Shown one piece after another: positions 1 through 13,239 of a DNA stretch of 64,000 nt. The notes under the pieces are model-generated. The model was not told the origin of the DNA, did no database searches, and saw nothing but the letters and a program-made list of their open reading frames with translations. How positions within the stretch are numbered: position 1 is the first letter of the stretch; the number at the start of each line of letters is the position of its first letter. The translations under genes were made by a program, and so were the position numbers. This DNA is from Lutjanus erythropterus (Eukaryota; Chordata; Actinopteri; Lutjaniformes; Lutjanidae): assembly GCA_020091685.1 (NCBI GenBank), contig CM034607.1:15801221-15865220 (forward strand), read 5' to 3'.

Positions 1-3000
1 GCATTGTGTGGACAGGCGAAAGTGAAAACATGTTTTGTTTCTGTCTGCAAGGTAGGAACACCAAAATGGTTTCCCCATGTGGACCGACAGCGTTGTTAAG
101 TATGAAGACATCAAGCATCAGAGCCAGCGAGTTTATCTACCCCTGTGTAATGATTAGAAATTAAGCCCTGGAATTCCCAAAGAAAAGAAAACTTACAAAA
201 ATGAACATCCAGGGAGGGATTTGAAAACAGATAAGAGCAAAGCTTTGAATAAGACTGAAAAACAGGGATGCAGCAGTAGCTTGATGACTATCAAACCCTG
301 CTGTTTTTCCCCTCAGATCAAAGACAAGATGTTGTGATATTTACCCAGCTGAAAAATTATACTTAATGAGGATAGACGGATGTATGTTGTGTGTCTATGT
401 ACAATAATTGTGTGTGGTAGGACGCAAACATAATAAGATTCCGCTTTGCTTAATGGTATTCATAAGGGACATGTAATTTCCTCCCCATCGTGCCTTATAG
501 GGAGACAGTGGCACTCAAGTTATATATCAATCAGAATAAAGAATGGAGAATTTCAGGTCCACAGGGAAAAACCCAGTCAACTCTCATTCCCAGTCTCATC
601 TCTGTGTAGTGTATTTTAGATTTTGCACAGGAAATACTTCTATTTCCAACTCAAAATAATTTTCTTGTTATTTTGTAAAACACAAAACCACCCAAAAGCT
701 AACTTCCAGCATTTTTCATACAGCAAACTATCAACCGGCTCCCTCATTACACTTAAGTAGCCATAGTCTGCAGTGCAGGCCATCAGTTTCCCTGGCTCGC
801 ACAAATTCTCTGTTTTTCTAAAATGCTGAGTCAAGCTGTATTTTATCATCGGGTTTTCCCTACACGTTCGCTGGGTGATGTGTTGTGTGCAGCTCAATTC
901 TGAGCCACAGCCTGAGGTAGTTTTGAGGTGGGCCCTATCTGTCAGCAGCAGACACCTGAGGAGAGACGGGGCACCCTCTCAGCATCAAATCTGCCAGATC
1001 CATCATTTGAATTGTGTGGAGTAAGTTTATATAGACCTGGGGGATGGCCAGGAAATAGTTCTCAGCAGAAAAGATATGCAAATACAATTAAATACTTCAG
1101 GCCCTGAAAAATTGATTATAAAAATGAGCTTCTTACTATAAGTAATGCTGTCTTACATGATCACACAATAATGTACTAAAATTACAATTATTTTAACATG
1201 GGAGATTTTAGATGACACAATACAGTATATCTCTGCCTTATGATGGTCACTATGTCAGATTAGGTGATGATAGAGTTGAAGGCTCTTGGCCGAGAGATGT
1301 ATGATTTCCCTGGGAAGGAGGTGCTCGGGACCAGCTTTCAGGAACAAGAATGTAAACAAAAACAAACAATGGCCGTGTGTTTGGAAAAGCCTAAAAAGGA
1401 AAGAAGAAGCTACAGTGACCTTTGCTCTTTTTCACAGTTTCCCCCTCACAGCACCGTCCTTTGTCTTTTATTTCACCACACCTGCAGTTGTGCATGGAAG
1501 AGCGTTATGTTTTCCTATTGGTCAACATTTGTAACACATTGTAGGATTCACTGCAGATTACTCCGATACACTACACCAAATAAAACGATCAACTGTCGTG
1601 CTTGAAACCCATTTTCGTTTTATGCCCTGGAGGGTTCCAAGGTTTTGCATTTAAAACCAAGTGTTCAGCGACCTTAAAATTCACATAACACATCTCTTGA
1701 TACAGCAAAACTGGGCGACTTCTAAAACTTCAAGCATCAGTATCTATCTAAAGCTGAAACAGCAGCTGATTACTTAATCAACAGAAAACAAAATCTCCAA
1801 CACTTCAAACTTCTGATAATTGATCCTTTAAGACATTTAAGCAAAGTGCTTGCTTCTCAAAGGCTTGCTCATTTTGGAGCCAAAAACAGGACCATGGTGA
1901 AGGCACCAAGTTAACAATCTGGCACCTTTCAAGTAGCAAGGGAGCTTTAAGATAAGAATTGAGTCCTTTTGAACACCAGCGTTCCAAAAAAAAGAAGATT
2001 TCACGCATCTATTTGATGAGACAGGCTTAAGAGAGGCACATATGGACCAAAAATGTTGCGAGTACACCAACTTGAATAACCACTGACAATTTAAGATGGC
2101 TTCTCATTGTCACAATTTGCCTGATGAGGGTCTAATGCCAAAATCTTGCACATAAATGTAATATTTCCCCAGTAGACAGTGTTTACTTGCAACGTTTTGG
2201 TTCCACCACTAGTACTTACCAGCAAACATTTAAAAAGGCATAACTTTCAGATATTATTCCCTTGCAAACTGAAAAAAGTTCCTTCATTTGAAAGGTTCAG
2301 TTAACTCTGAGAGCTTGATAATTCTGTAATCACCCTTGTCATGGAGGAAGCGCCCAGCTCTGGGAGTTGAAAGTGATCTCTCAGTTAAAGTGTCTCAATC
2401 TATCGTGATTGACTGCTTACTCCTCTCCAATCCAGTCCATAGAGATTTACGACCAAGTCGAGTGGATGGGCCGCCTGGCAATTACTGTTAAGTGGATCCT
2501 ATTGCACCTCTTTGTCACTCTAATACTAGAAATTTGGTTCTCATTAGATGAATGTCAAATGGAATTAGGACCTTCATTTATTTTGTGCAACATTGCCCGG
2601 CACCTACAGACCTATCTCTTTCCCCATGGCTGCTGCACCTGCTTTGGTTTGACAAAACATGCCAAGATACAAGAAGAAAAAAGCTCAAAATACTCAAGTT
2701 AAGAAACATGAATGTACCAAACTGAAGTGTAAGGAGGAGAATGCAGAATGAGGATTTCAATTAAAGTGGATAATTCTGCTCATCACCATGTTAGTCACGC
2801 TGGGGGATGTGATGAGTCATCGTCAGAAGTTGACAAGATTTTGCAGACAGGAAGCGTGAGCTACCGTATCCATGGGGATCGACTGCCTCACCACAGCTGA
2901 GGAGCGCGACCTGCAGCTGGGCCTATCAATGAAAGTGTGTCCGTCTGTTCTACTGAAACCCCAGCAAAATGTCAATACTTGTGATATCCTGACAACTAAA

Positions 3001-3594
3001 GTATAAACAGTCACACAACGGCGCTTAATTATGATCCATAATCCCTGTCAAAAGGCAATCCCCTCTAGATCGTTGCACCATTCACAGCGAGACAGCAGGC
3101 CACAACAAAGACACCGGGCTGGACAGTGATGTGCCCTCGTGAGGGCAGCAGAACTAATGACTGAGTTCAGTGTGAAAGAAAATGTAGTGTGTGTGTGTGA
3201 CATTAGACAGTGCCTCTTATGAGAGGCAGCATGGGGGTGTGTGTGTGTGTGTTAGCTGTGCCAAGCCAGTGTAGCGAACCACAACCACAACACATGCTCA
3301 GGGATTATCACTCTGCTACTGAGAGACGGACGGAAAGAGAGCGTGAAAAGTGTGGGGGACAGCGAGTGTTAAGTGTAGTTGTGACACAGTAGGACTAAAA
3401 TGCATGTGTTAATTTGTCCGTCGTTCTCTATCACAACTGGTGATTTTCTTAATTCAAGTTGTTTTATTTGTGTTTTTTTTAGTTTGAGTATCTATTTGCA
3501 CCTGGGTGAGAACAGGCACACAGCAGCTATTCAGCTATTCACACCCAACCGTTCATTTTTGCTATAGCGACACATTCAACTGTTGATAAAAGGC

Positions 3595-3840
3595 TGTGGT
3601 GGACGAATGGGCTAAGCACAAGGCTTTCCTGTGGGAGAATGGGGCTTGAGTCAGCAGTGTGAAATTACATGCCAGTGTTACTGTTTATTTGCATTTTTAT
3701 TTTATTATCATTTTCAGGTTTCAGTCGTAGTTTGGTTAGGTTTAAGCACCTGAACTATTTGGTTAGGTTTAGGCAACAAACCAGCTGGGTTAGGTTATGA
3801 AACAAAACTACCTGGCTAGGTTTAAGGAGAGATAACGGTT
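3595..3840 (+). repeat. tRNA-SINE-like head followed by TTAGGTTTA-type repeats
   Basis: At 3595-3655 a tRNA-like stretch has an A-box-like TGGGCTAAGCACAAGG and a B-box-like GGGGCTTGAGTC. It is followed by at least four copies of GGTTAGGTTTA-type words with AGGCAACAAA spacers up to about 3835. This arrangement resembles dispersed repeats common in teleost genomes (from memory). I cannot define exact ends or a target duplication. Confidence 0.5.
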
Positions 3841-3948
3841 TGTCTTGTCAAATAGTCACATTAGCTATTTTCACCACAAGTGCAAATAGCATTGTTGACT
3901 ATAGAGACCTGGAGATTTGTCTCGTCCATGCTAGGCTATATGCAGACA

Positions 3949-4165
3949 GGTGCAAATAGCCACAATGGTTATTCCAACCTGGGTGCAAATAGCCACACTG
4001 GTTACTCCAACTTGGGCGCAAATAGGCATATTGGTTATTCCAACCTACATGCAAATAGCATTTGCCTTTTTGAAATTTACTATTTGGTTAGGTTTATGGA
4101 AAGATGATGATTTGTCTTCTATGCAGGTGTAAATAGCCACATTGACTATTCTAACCTGGGTGCAA
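3949..4165 (+). repeat. 33-bp minisatellite, about three tandem units plus a diverged unit
   Basis: Units share a GTGCAAATAGCCACA core followed by TGGTTATTCCAACCTGG; starts are near 3950, 3983 and 4016. A diverged copy lies at 4127-4165 after a second GGTTAGGTTTA word. Because 33 is a multiple of three, the plus strand stays open and gives an 11-residue repeat (YSNLGANSHTG). I treat this as a repeat, not a gene. Confidence 0.8.
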
Positions 4166-6249
4166 ACAGCATCTGCCTTTTAATTCATAATTATTTACAA
4201 TGATCATAAATACCACAAATATTTTACTGTTTCAGTGTCCTGATGTTGTCATGGAGTTCATATAAATAAAGAATATCGGCTGATATCTCAACATCAGATA
4301 AAATTTTGTCCTTAATATTGGCATCAGCACCAAAAATCTAGTGTCAGCCGGCACTAGTGTGTATGTTTGCGTACATCTCTGCAAGCACCGTTGACTGCCA
4401 GATCACTGGTGCCAACACAGAAATTACCCAGCTTCTCATTCCTGTTTTAGTGCCAAGCCTGAAAAAGCCAGAGTCCCACTACCCAGAAGCAAATGCACAC
4501 ACACACAAACAAAGACACATCTAATCAGCTCATCACACAATTGTGGGTTGACTTCAGAACTGCAAGATTTAAATCAGGAGAAAATACTGGGCTGATGGTG
4601 AACACTGGCCTAAATACACATACAAACACGCCATTGTATGTTCAGTGGGAAGCAGCAATAAACTGGGAAGAGCGACACAAGCAGTTGTTTATGCTGGGAG
4701 TCAAGAGGCATGTAATCACTGGCACACAGCTGCTAAAAAGGAGAAGGCGATAGGACAAACAGATAAAGTGGAGGGAGGGAAGAAATGAGAGGAATGAGAT
4801 AGAAAGGGTTGGAAAAACAAGTGAGAAAAATGGGCTGACTGAAAGGGTAAATACTGGTGGTTCAAGTACTGAGAGAAGTGAAGGATGGTGAACCAGAGGT
4901 GGCCTTGCAATAGCTCGACTGTGGCAGCTCTTTTCACGTTGCCTGCAGCAAGGGCTCTCAACAGCTGTCACAGCTGAACTTTCTGGCAGCTCCAATATGG
5001 CCACGGATGATGTTCAAGGCATTATTCTGATATGGCACTAACCTGCCCTGAGCAATTTCACCAGAGGATTAGATTTTTTTGGGGAGAGGATTGTATGCAA
5101 ATCATTATTTTATGCGACAGCTGACTCCTTTCAAGTAAAGCTTCACATTCAGGTAAAGATGACACATTTGAACTTGAAACTGGTGTTGATGACAGCGCAA
5201 TGTGATTAAACATTATGTAAGTATGTTGAAGGCAATTACATCTCTGCCACTCTCAGAAGTTTCTCCCAAACCTCACAACCTTCAAAACACTCACAATGAA
5301 ATATTCAAAGTCAAAAGTGAGCGCACTCAAAATGGAAGCTGTCAAACCCACATGAGCGATGGGGTTTTGGTGAGGTAATCAAGAATACTGGAGGCAGAGA
5401 AACAGAACATAAACGAGGGGATGATCTTTTACTTTTTCCCCGCAGATCTCCCAATTTAAGCTGAAGCCACCCGGTACCTGAGACGAGATGAGATGGAATC
5501 TCGCTGCTGTTCATATGGGACTTGGAGTCATTACCAGCACATTGGTTTTGGGATCAAACAGTTGCGACGGCAAATCAGGGGAACAAAACCGCAAGGATTC
5601 GGCGGCTCAATTGAAATGCAGTGTGCAATTAACTTTATAATCTGTTTACAAATGAGGTCTACCCTGCTGCAATCTCTGGAGTGTGTGGGTGTGCGTATTT
5701 GTATGCAGGTGAGGGGGGTTGCATTTGTGTACTCAACGCAAATATATGCACATTCTCATTTTGGAGTGAAGTCACCTGCAGTATATTAAAAAAAAAGGGA
5801 TTTATAGTGCATATGTGCCCACATCTAATAAAACCACAGAAACTGCATATAAATTGTTATAAATGACAATATACAAGCAGACACTTCTTTTTTCAAACAG
5901 GTGTACACATTCAATATGTTTCAACACTTTTAGTGGAAGAGTGTGTGTCTGCGAGATTTATATGTGCAGATCATGATGCGAAACACAGAAGAGCAGAAGG
6001 AGAGTGAGATGTGAGGAAAAAAGGAAGAAAAAATAGGGAGTGCTGTGTTAGTTTGGAAAATAGGGCATTTTTCCAACATTGAATGATTTATCGAGATGAG
6101 CTAAAATAGTTTTGCATATGAGAAAGGGCAGACTAAAAGCATTTGCCAATACATTAGAGAGAGGATGGCTGTAGGTACAAAGCCAGAGTCTGAGGACACA
6201 GCCTGTGATGGCCACAAAGTGATATGATTATGCTCATCTGAAAAGCATC

Positions 6250-6286
6250 TGTGTGCGTGTGTGTGCGTGTATGTGCTTGTGTGTGA
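6250..6286. repeat. TG/CG-interrupted TG microsatellite
   Basis: An imperfect (TG)n tract with GCG, ATG and CTT interruptions. A shorter TG tract lies at 3234-3252. Confidence 0.85.
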
Positions 6287-8180
6287 GCATACTGAGGTAC
6301 TTATCCATAGTCAGGGTATTTGCTACAGTTATGGGCACATCCCCAGTTTGAAGAAGATACTGCCACGGACAGGATCAGCAACAAAACGTATTATAGCCAC
6401 TTAAAAAAGATACTGGTAGTGACATCACAGTTTCAGTGTTTATATCTGTAGAACATCTCACAGACATGAAATAATCAGGTGAATGGCTGTATTTTTCAGG
6501 TGTGCTTTTTCCTCTTCTTTCTTTCTGCCCCTCCTTCTATTTCTCTCCGAACAAGGGGAAACAAATCACTGCTTTCTGGTTACAACACTTCGTCTCCTCA
6601 AAACTCTTTTGCAAAGTCATTGTAGAAAGACAGGGCTGGCAGTAGTAGCACCGCAGCATCAAAGCTGCCTGTGTGGTCCCACAGGCGTGCAAGCTGCAGC
6701 AGTTCAGTGGGGTAGCTGTCACGCAAAGGTACAAGCAGGCAGTTTGGCTCAAGCATTTGTTTGTGTTCTTGTGCAACTTCAGTGAATCCAAACTACATGC
6801 CATTACACCAGACTCTTCCATTCTCTCCACCCAGTCCATCCGTTTGTCCATCTGTATCTATTTCATGAGTTGAACAGTTCAGAGGACATGAACATATTCT
6901 CCACAGACAGCAGCTGAGCACCGAGCTCGTCTGACATTTGAAAGCAGCTCACAACTTAGCCAGAAAATTACTGGGGTGTAAATAGTTGCTAGAGTGCCCC
7001 CCGAGGGAAGAAAAAACATGTCGCAGCATCACACATCTTAACACAATTTAAAGTTTTGATCGTTTATTATTCTTTCCGGGTTTTCTGACTTTGATCAGTT
7101 TTATTCCCTCTGCCTTCCTGCGGTATTTTTCTTTACTTTTCTCCTTCTCCTCAGTCCAACCCATAAACATCACATCCAGCTTTCCTATCAAAGCTCTGCT
7201 GTCAAATAAATGCTTTGTTTTTAAAAGGTGCTTTGGATGCTGTCTGAAAACTGCTGATTATGTCTGCATGCAAAGGTGTTGATGGTTGGAAAAACTATTC
7301 GCTGCATTTGCCTTGCTTCACATTCTGATGGGATATACATTAAAAGTGAGAGTGGTGTTGATGGTTGCCATGGCAGCTTGTTATTTGATTGTTATTGGCA
7401 TTGACAGTCACCTTAACACTTAACACAGTCCAAATCAGTGATCAAGTTACTGCCAGCTCTTTTCTCAACGTTGCAGAAACGTTTCAAACCCCAAAAAGAA
7501 AAACACACATTTAATAGTTGCAGCCTGGTCTGTGGTGTTACTTGAGTGTATGGATGAAATTAAAAAGGATATTTGAAGGAGACAGACAGAAAACCCCACA
7601 GATTTTCAAAATTATTCAGGATCTCGCCATGGGAAAAGAATGCATTTTCTTTTTCATTTTCACAGCTGATGAAGTACTGCGAGTCACAATTTGTGACATA
7701 TGATAAGAATCTAATTTGAGCAATACTGGCCGATTTATTTTCCAATGCAGCAGCTCCAGCCTTTATATTTATCTGAAATAAAAGCTGAGCTAAGGCTGAC
7801 CAGTTTCTTGAGCTTAAGAACCAGACACTTCTGAATAATAATGTACATAACGGACATATGCAAATTACATTTTTAAATGAGTTAAACTTGAGCCCACATT
7901 TGAATTTGAGGCAGACTGACTAAAATATAAGTTCAGTAGGCCATTCACTCATACTTCTGCCATAATTAGACTCAAGGGGACACGACTCATTGTTTTTTCA
8001 CACTAAACAAGCCAAAACATGAACAGAATTTCATATTCGCCTGCAGGGGAGCAAAACTTCAGTGGCATGGCAGATTAGGGCCAGACTAAAGTCCAAATGT
8101 GGCTTCTTTGAGCACAGGCCTAAGCAAGGGCTATTTGATATGGAGAGAAATTAAATGAAAGGCAGAAGCAAGAGATGGCA

Positions 8181-9327
8181 CACTGTAAAAATAAACAATT
8201 TGTTTTAACGTGAAAAAGTTAGTGACAGGAAGGCACCATTGCTGAAAGGTACATACAGGTTTTGGAGCAACATATTCTGCAAACCAGACAATGTCTTTTT
8301 CAGAGACTTCAGCAAGGTGAAGCCAGGGCACATTCTGAATGTGTTCTAACAGCGTGGCTTAGTAGTGACAGAGTTCAGGTACTGGCTTGACTGCAGTCCA
8401 GACCTGTCTCCTATTGAAACTGTGTGGTGCATTATGAAGCAAAAAATATGACAACAGAGACCCCAGACTGTTGAGCACCTGTAGTTGCATATCAAGCAAG
8501 CATTGTAAAGAACTTCACCTTCCAAACTTCAAGAAATTAGTCCTCCATAACGCTTACTGAGTGTTGTTAAAAGAAAAGGTGAAGTAACACAGTTGTAAAC
8601 ATGCCCCTGACTCAACTTTTTGGAAATGTGCTGCAGGAATCAAATTAGGAATGAGTGTATATTTGCAAAAAACACTTAAGTTGATCAGCGTGAACATTAA
8701 ATATCTTGTCTTTGTAAGGAATTCAATTAAACATAGGTTGAAAAGTTTTTACAAAACATTGCATTCTGTTTTTATTTGTGTTTTATACAATATCACAACT
8801 TTTTGGGGGGAATTTCACACAAAGAGCTTAAGCTTCAGCTGCTCCTGTTGGAGCTACATGGTTCAATATGTGAAACTGCCCCCAGTCAATTTATTAAATT
8901 CTAAGTGTTAAGGGGGTAGGGACTGAATTCAATAATAACCTTCATTATGGTTCGCAGTGTTTGTATTATTGTGAAAACAAACAATCATGACTCATCTCAA
9001 AGTGTATTAGTGACACACAACAAGTTTCCATCATATATGTTAAAAAAAGAGGGGTGTCAGTGTGAAGTCTGCTAACATGCTGATCATGTTTAATTAGAGG
9101 ATTGAACTCAGTACAGTATATTCAACTCATCATTTCAGGTCAAAAGACCTGAAGTTAGAAAAAACTCATGTTTATAAACTCTTTATAAACTGAGCTGTTC
9201 TGAAAATAAATACCACAAATTTTAAGTTCAATTAATGTGAATTAATACAACTTTTTATATTAAGTAAATGAGAAAAGATTTGTTGATTCCACTAAATTCA
9301 TGTATGATTTTTTTTTTTTTTACAGTG
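8181..9327. mobile_element. Non-autonomous TIR element (CACTGTAAAA ends) interrupted by a Tc1 fragment
   Basis: The stretch opens with CACTGTAAAAAT and closes with TTTTTACAGTG, an inverted pair. The 3' part is AT-rich with AATTAA/TTAAGT words typical of small fish elements with CACTGTAAAA ends (from memory). The interior at 8222-8812 is part of a Tc1-like transposon, so one element has inserted into, or recombined with, the other. No clear target duplication longer than two bases. Confidence 0.55.
8222..8812 (+). mobile_element. Tc1/mariner-like transposon, 3' half, broken
   Basis: Plus-strand reading in shifting frames gives the transposase C-terminal part: AWLSSDRVQVL, then SPDLSPIETVWCIMK, then QQRPQTVEHL and LLSVVKRKGEVTQ. 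SPDLSPIE carries the third catalytic acidic residue of the DDE triad. Several stops and frameshifts make it inactive. After the coding part the sequence reaches a CACAACTTTTTGGG terminal-repeat remnant. It is the same family as the elements at 40346-41305 and 24001-24991. Confidence 0.85.
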
Positions 9328-9765
9328 CACTTGGATCATCATGTAACAGACTGCAGACAGAGTGTCAGACAAAAGTACAGAGTGTGGACTGGAGCAGGCT
9401 AATTGTCACTATGTAGTATTGCAGAAGGGAGTAGTGATTGAGGCTAATGGAATAACACACATATCCACCCCGATGTGGCCACTTAAACAGACGGAGGTGT
9501 AGGTACGTGTGAGTGACCACTGGCCAGATAATGATGACCCATAATGCATTTTGTGGCGACAGAGGATTTGGGCACACATTTGGTTGGAGTGGATAGAGTG
9601 GATGGGCAGAAAATACAGAGGCATAAAGAGGAGAGAGCATGTTTGTGTCGGGGGATGAGACAGGCGATGAGGTAATGAGAGATGGTTAAATAGAAAGAAA
9701 AAGTGTGAATAGAGGAGCGAGCGAGACAGAAAGAAGAGGAGGAGAGAAAAGAGTTACAGTCTCAC

Positions 9766-9846
9766 CATGTCAATGAGGCTCTCTTGGATCCGGTTCAGTG
9801 TGGTTCTCAGTCTGCTGCTGATAAGGCCCAGACCCGATGACTCATA
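9766..9846 (-). CDS. vps50: vps50 exon (about human residues 657-684)
   Basis: This is the most downstream vps50 exon visible: 81 nt, 27 codons, phase 0 at both ends. It reads [20 protein letters not shown] followed by QESLIDM. In mammals the block is [20 protein letters not shown] then QESLIDL, so the match is almost complete. The acceptor is TCTACAG and the donor GTGAGA. It lies just before the variable region that leads to the C-terminal Syndetin_C domain, whose exons were not found in 1-9765 and must be further along the gene, beyond the window. Confidence 0.96.
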
Positions 9847-11245
9847 CTGTAGAACAGACACACACACAGTTAAAAGTCTGCACCATGCACAGGCAGTTTT
9901 CTCTACAAGAACACACACTTCAGCAGAGTGTGAAAGCACGCATACACAAAACACAAGGCAGCATCTGCTCTCATCTCACGTAGTTGGAGGTGAGAGAATA
10001 TTTACTTTCTTCCTTCTAGTAAGTCGACTCTAATCCAAAAAAAGGAGGAGGAACTGGGAGGAGCAGGCATCAAAACTCAGACAATCACGCCGGCTACAGT
10101 AGATAACAGAGGAGAGGTAAAAGAGGATGGGGGAGAGGGTGAAAGCACAGCAAACTCAACATCTAAATCGCTTTCCGATGCGCTTGATGTCACTTGAGAA
10201 AGCAAATCATACAGCGCACCTTAAGGGCTTCAAATCAACCACACTACAACAAGCGCTGACTAGTATTCTGGACTCACAAGGCAGGGACAACCTTGTGTAT
10301 TAGTCATAATGTGTTTGGAGATCTACTCTTACCAAGCAAGCAGGGCCCACCACCCTGGCGGTGCCTGCCTCTCTGCCACCATGAGCTGGCAAAGAAGGGC
10401 TTGGGACAGGCTATGGATGATGAATGGGCAGCAGAAAGGACAAACAAGAAGCAAAATTTAAAAAAAAAACTGCAGCATTCAGAAAGAAGCAAACAAAAAG
10501 ATACAGCTTAATTGAGGTAATGGATGGAAATACTCTTGTACAAGTTTACAGCATTCCTGCCTCACTTTTAATGATCTTTAATTTAGGAAAACTTTGTTCT
10601 AACTAATCAGAAACAGGAGATCAGCCAGGTAAGGTGAGACAGTTGGTAGCTTCCTTCTTTAGTCTCCACTCATTAACTTGTATGTTGAAACTGAAACTAA
10701 GTTCTGTTCTCTTCCATTCTTCAATGTTCCTTTTACATCTCTCAGATGTAACACGTGTCTGTCCTTATTGTCTGTGTTTTAGAGACTCGAACACCAAAGA
10801 GCAAAGAGTTCAAAGCTTCTCGATTGTCAACTTCAAGCGTGTTTTAAAGCTTTCAAGTTGGACTATTTTTAGAAACTTACAAATTAGCTCTTGAAACCTT
10901 TGATATAAATGGGGCCTCACTCATCTCAAAGCATTTTATGCAATGCAAGACATTCAACTTGACATCAGTATAAAAAAGAAAAGGAAACAATAAAACAGCT
11001 GTTTGAGTCTACAACAACACTACAGGTCACATGTAGAACACCACCTACTATACACTGTACAGATGGGCACATGGTAAAACGGTAAAGACAGAATGGTTAA
11101 CAAATTAAAACATTAAAGGCCATCATGCTGATTTTGCATACAAAGTTCAGTTTAATCACCACAGTTAGTACCACACAGCATGTGAAAACAGTTGTATAAT
11201 GTCTAATGTGTCTCTGGAGGCAGCTCCACAAGGTTTGAAACCCTA

Positions 11246-11280
11246 ATGATGTCATCAGGGATACCCTGCTGATGTCATCA
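11246..11280. promoter_or_regulatory. Two TGATGTCATCA words 30 bp apart (speculative)
   Basis: TGATGTCATCAGGG occurs twice in this short stretch. TGATGTCA is a one-base variant of the CRE/ATF site TGACGTCA. It may equally be part of a dispersed repeat. There is no evidence of function. Confidence 0.2.
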
Positions 11281-13196
11281 GGGTTATCTTAGTGTGGACT
11301 GAAAACTACAACTTTTTCACAGCAGGCTTAAATTCAAAACTTCAGATGTAGGATTTGAAAAAGGGCTTGGAGAAGGCAGGAGAGTCTAATGAAAAATGCT
11401 ATACTGAGTTGCATTATGGGAATTAGGTTCCCATTACAGTTGAAAAGAACATGAAACAGTAAAATAAAGCAGATAACTGAAAGTACAAACAACAGCGCAG
11501 GAGAGAAACTAAACTTAAAACCACAGAGATTCAGTTAGAAGCTAAAAAGTGCTGAGCTAAACACACAAAAACATTCTGTTCTTGTGCACAGACATGAGTT
11601 GAATTCTGCACACACACTTGTTTGGAGTGGCAAAGGGTCACAGGTTGGAGACAGTTGGCGTAACATCAATGCAACCCACGGAGGCGGGTCTGACGTGCTC
11701 TGGTCCCACTCTGGAGATGGTCCATCTTGGGCATGACTCAGTATAGCTCAGCACTTTATAACTGGTAATGGAAATGCCTTTAAAAGTCACGAACTCGACT
11801 TCTGGACTTTGATTTTCACCATTTTTTTATAAAGTTTCTTTTGAGTCCTCAAACTTAGGAAAATGGTATACAAATTTCCTGGAGTTAAAAAGCCTTGCAT
11901 AAGAGGATAAAATTGTAACTCCAACTTTAAACTAACCAGGCTACCAGTGAAGAACTGTTATCTTAGATTATAGGTTAATTCAGCATGCTTCACAATTATC
12001 AGAAGATATAAAGCAATTGTGAGAGTGGGGACATTTTATTGTATTCTACGTCACAAGAGGCTCTGAAGACTTTGACTTGAACATGTGCATGCAAGATATA
12101 TAGCATCCACGAAGAACTGTCAGTGGGAGTCAGGATTCCGAATGAAAAAGAACTATTTCTAAGCTTGTTGCTAGTTTTCCAGAGAAGAAATTTCAAATGT
12201 GAGATACTTTCCTGATGTGCTCTCGCTCTCTGCAGCTCTATCTCAATACATCATTCATTCTTTCAGTAGCCAGCCTCTCTTCCCTCTCTCTGCCATCATT
12301 TTGCTTAAACAACGTCACATTGTAAAGTCCTCCATCTTTATCTTCCCTCTGTCTTATTGTCTTTCCTTACTAAATCCCTCTTCTGTTTGTTCTTAGAATA
12401 GGCACTTGAGTGACATATCCAGGTTGTTCCCATGGGGCACAGCATTTCGTACTTTTAAACATTTGTCCAAAAATATCCGTCTCCCAGTCCCAGCAGCAGA
12501 CAAGCCCAGTTATTAATGGTGATGGAGAATCCATGAGCATGGCACATAATGCATCTTCAGCATATGAGTGACAGACTCAATAGTGCAGCTTGATTTGACA
12601 GGGCCAATACACACAGATAATGGGCTATTTACTTTTTGAATATTAATGCCACACATTACTCCTCAAGTGAAGAAGTCAGACTGCTCCATCTCAATTCCAG
12701 TGGTGTAAAGAGAGCAGAGCCTAGGTCAGAATACCAGCATAGGTGCACAGCAATTTCCATAAGCTTTTAAAAATTCATGGGGACATTAGCATTTTCCTGT
12801 AGGTGCCACTTTGAGTGAGACTATTCATGAAATGGGTGGGTTCATGAAATTACACTTAATGAGGACTAGTGGAAAAAGAGGAAGGGGGTTTCAAAGCGAT
12901 GCAGACAGAGATAAAGAGTGGCATGAGTAATGACAGGAAAGGGATGAAAGACAAGTGATGCTACGTGAAAGGAGCAGAGCGTAATATTAAGGATAATGTA
13001 TGCACAAAAGAAAGAAAAGAAGAAGGGCAAGAAGCTTGACTTAGAAAAATGACATACAGTAAATGTGTAGAGGAGGGAACAGGAGTGTAAGACAAGGTAT
13101 ACATAGAGAGAAAGTGATATGAATAAAGTCCTGAAGAAACACACTCTGCTGTTCATGGACCCTCAGTGGTCAGATTAACCAGTGTGTCCCTCATCA

Positions 13197-13198
<2 letters not shown>

Positions 13199-13238
<40 letters not shown>
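13199..13238. repeat. (CA)20 microsatellite
   Basis: Perfect dinucleotide run of about 40 bp in an intron. Confidence 0.97.

Positions 13239-13239
<1 letters not shown>

Larger units (their letters stand above)
1..9765 (-). other. vps50: vps50 intron, at least 9.8 kb, continues past the window
   Basis: I found no exon matching the next expected VPS50 segment in this stretch. It holds a SINE-like head and TTAGGTTTA repeats (3595-3840), a 33-bp minisatellite (3949-4165), TG-rich microsatellites (3234-3252 and 6250-6286) and a TIR element with a Tc1 fragment nested in it (8181-9327). The stretches 1-3230, 4170-6240 and 6290-8180 contain only short random-looking open frames. Confidence 0.65.

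Noticed and set aside
935..962. CTCCTCAG followed by a VSAAD reading on the minus strand, resembling the expected next VPS50 exon (EVSADP)
   Set aside because: Only five residues match, the leading glutamate is missing, a TAG follows two codons later, and nothing like the rest of the exon is present.
3949..4060. Regular 33-bp repeats suggestive of a CRISPR array
   Set aside because: The units are head-to-tail without unique spacers and the window is vertebrate; it is a minisatellite.
4642..5004. 120-codon minus-strand open frame
   Set aside because: The translation is rich in S, F and L from a purine-rich/pyrimidine-rich strand bias (GAGAAGG-type runs) and matches nothing known to me.
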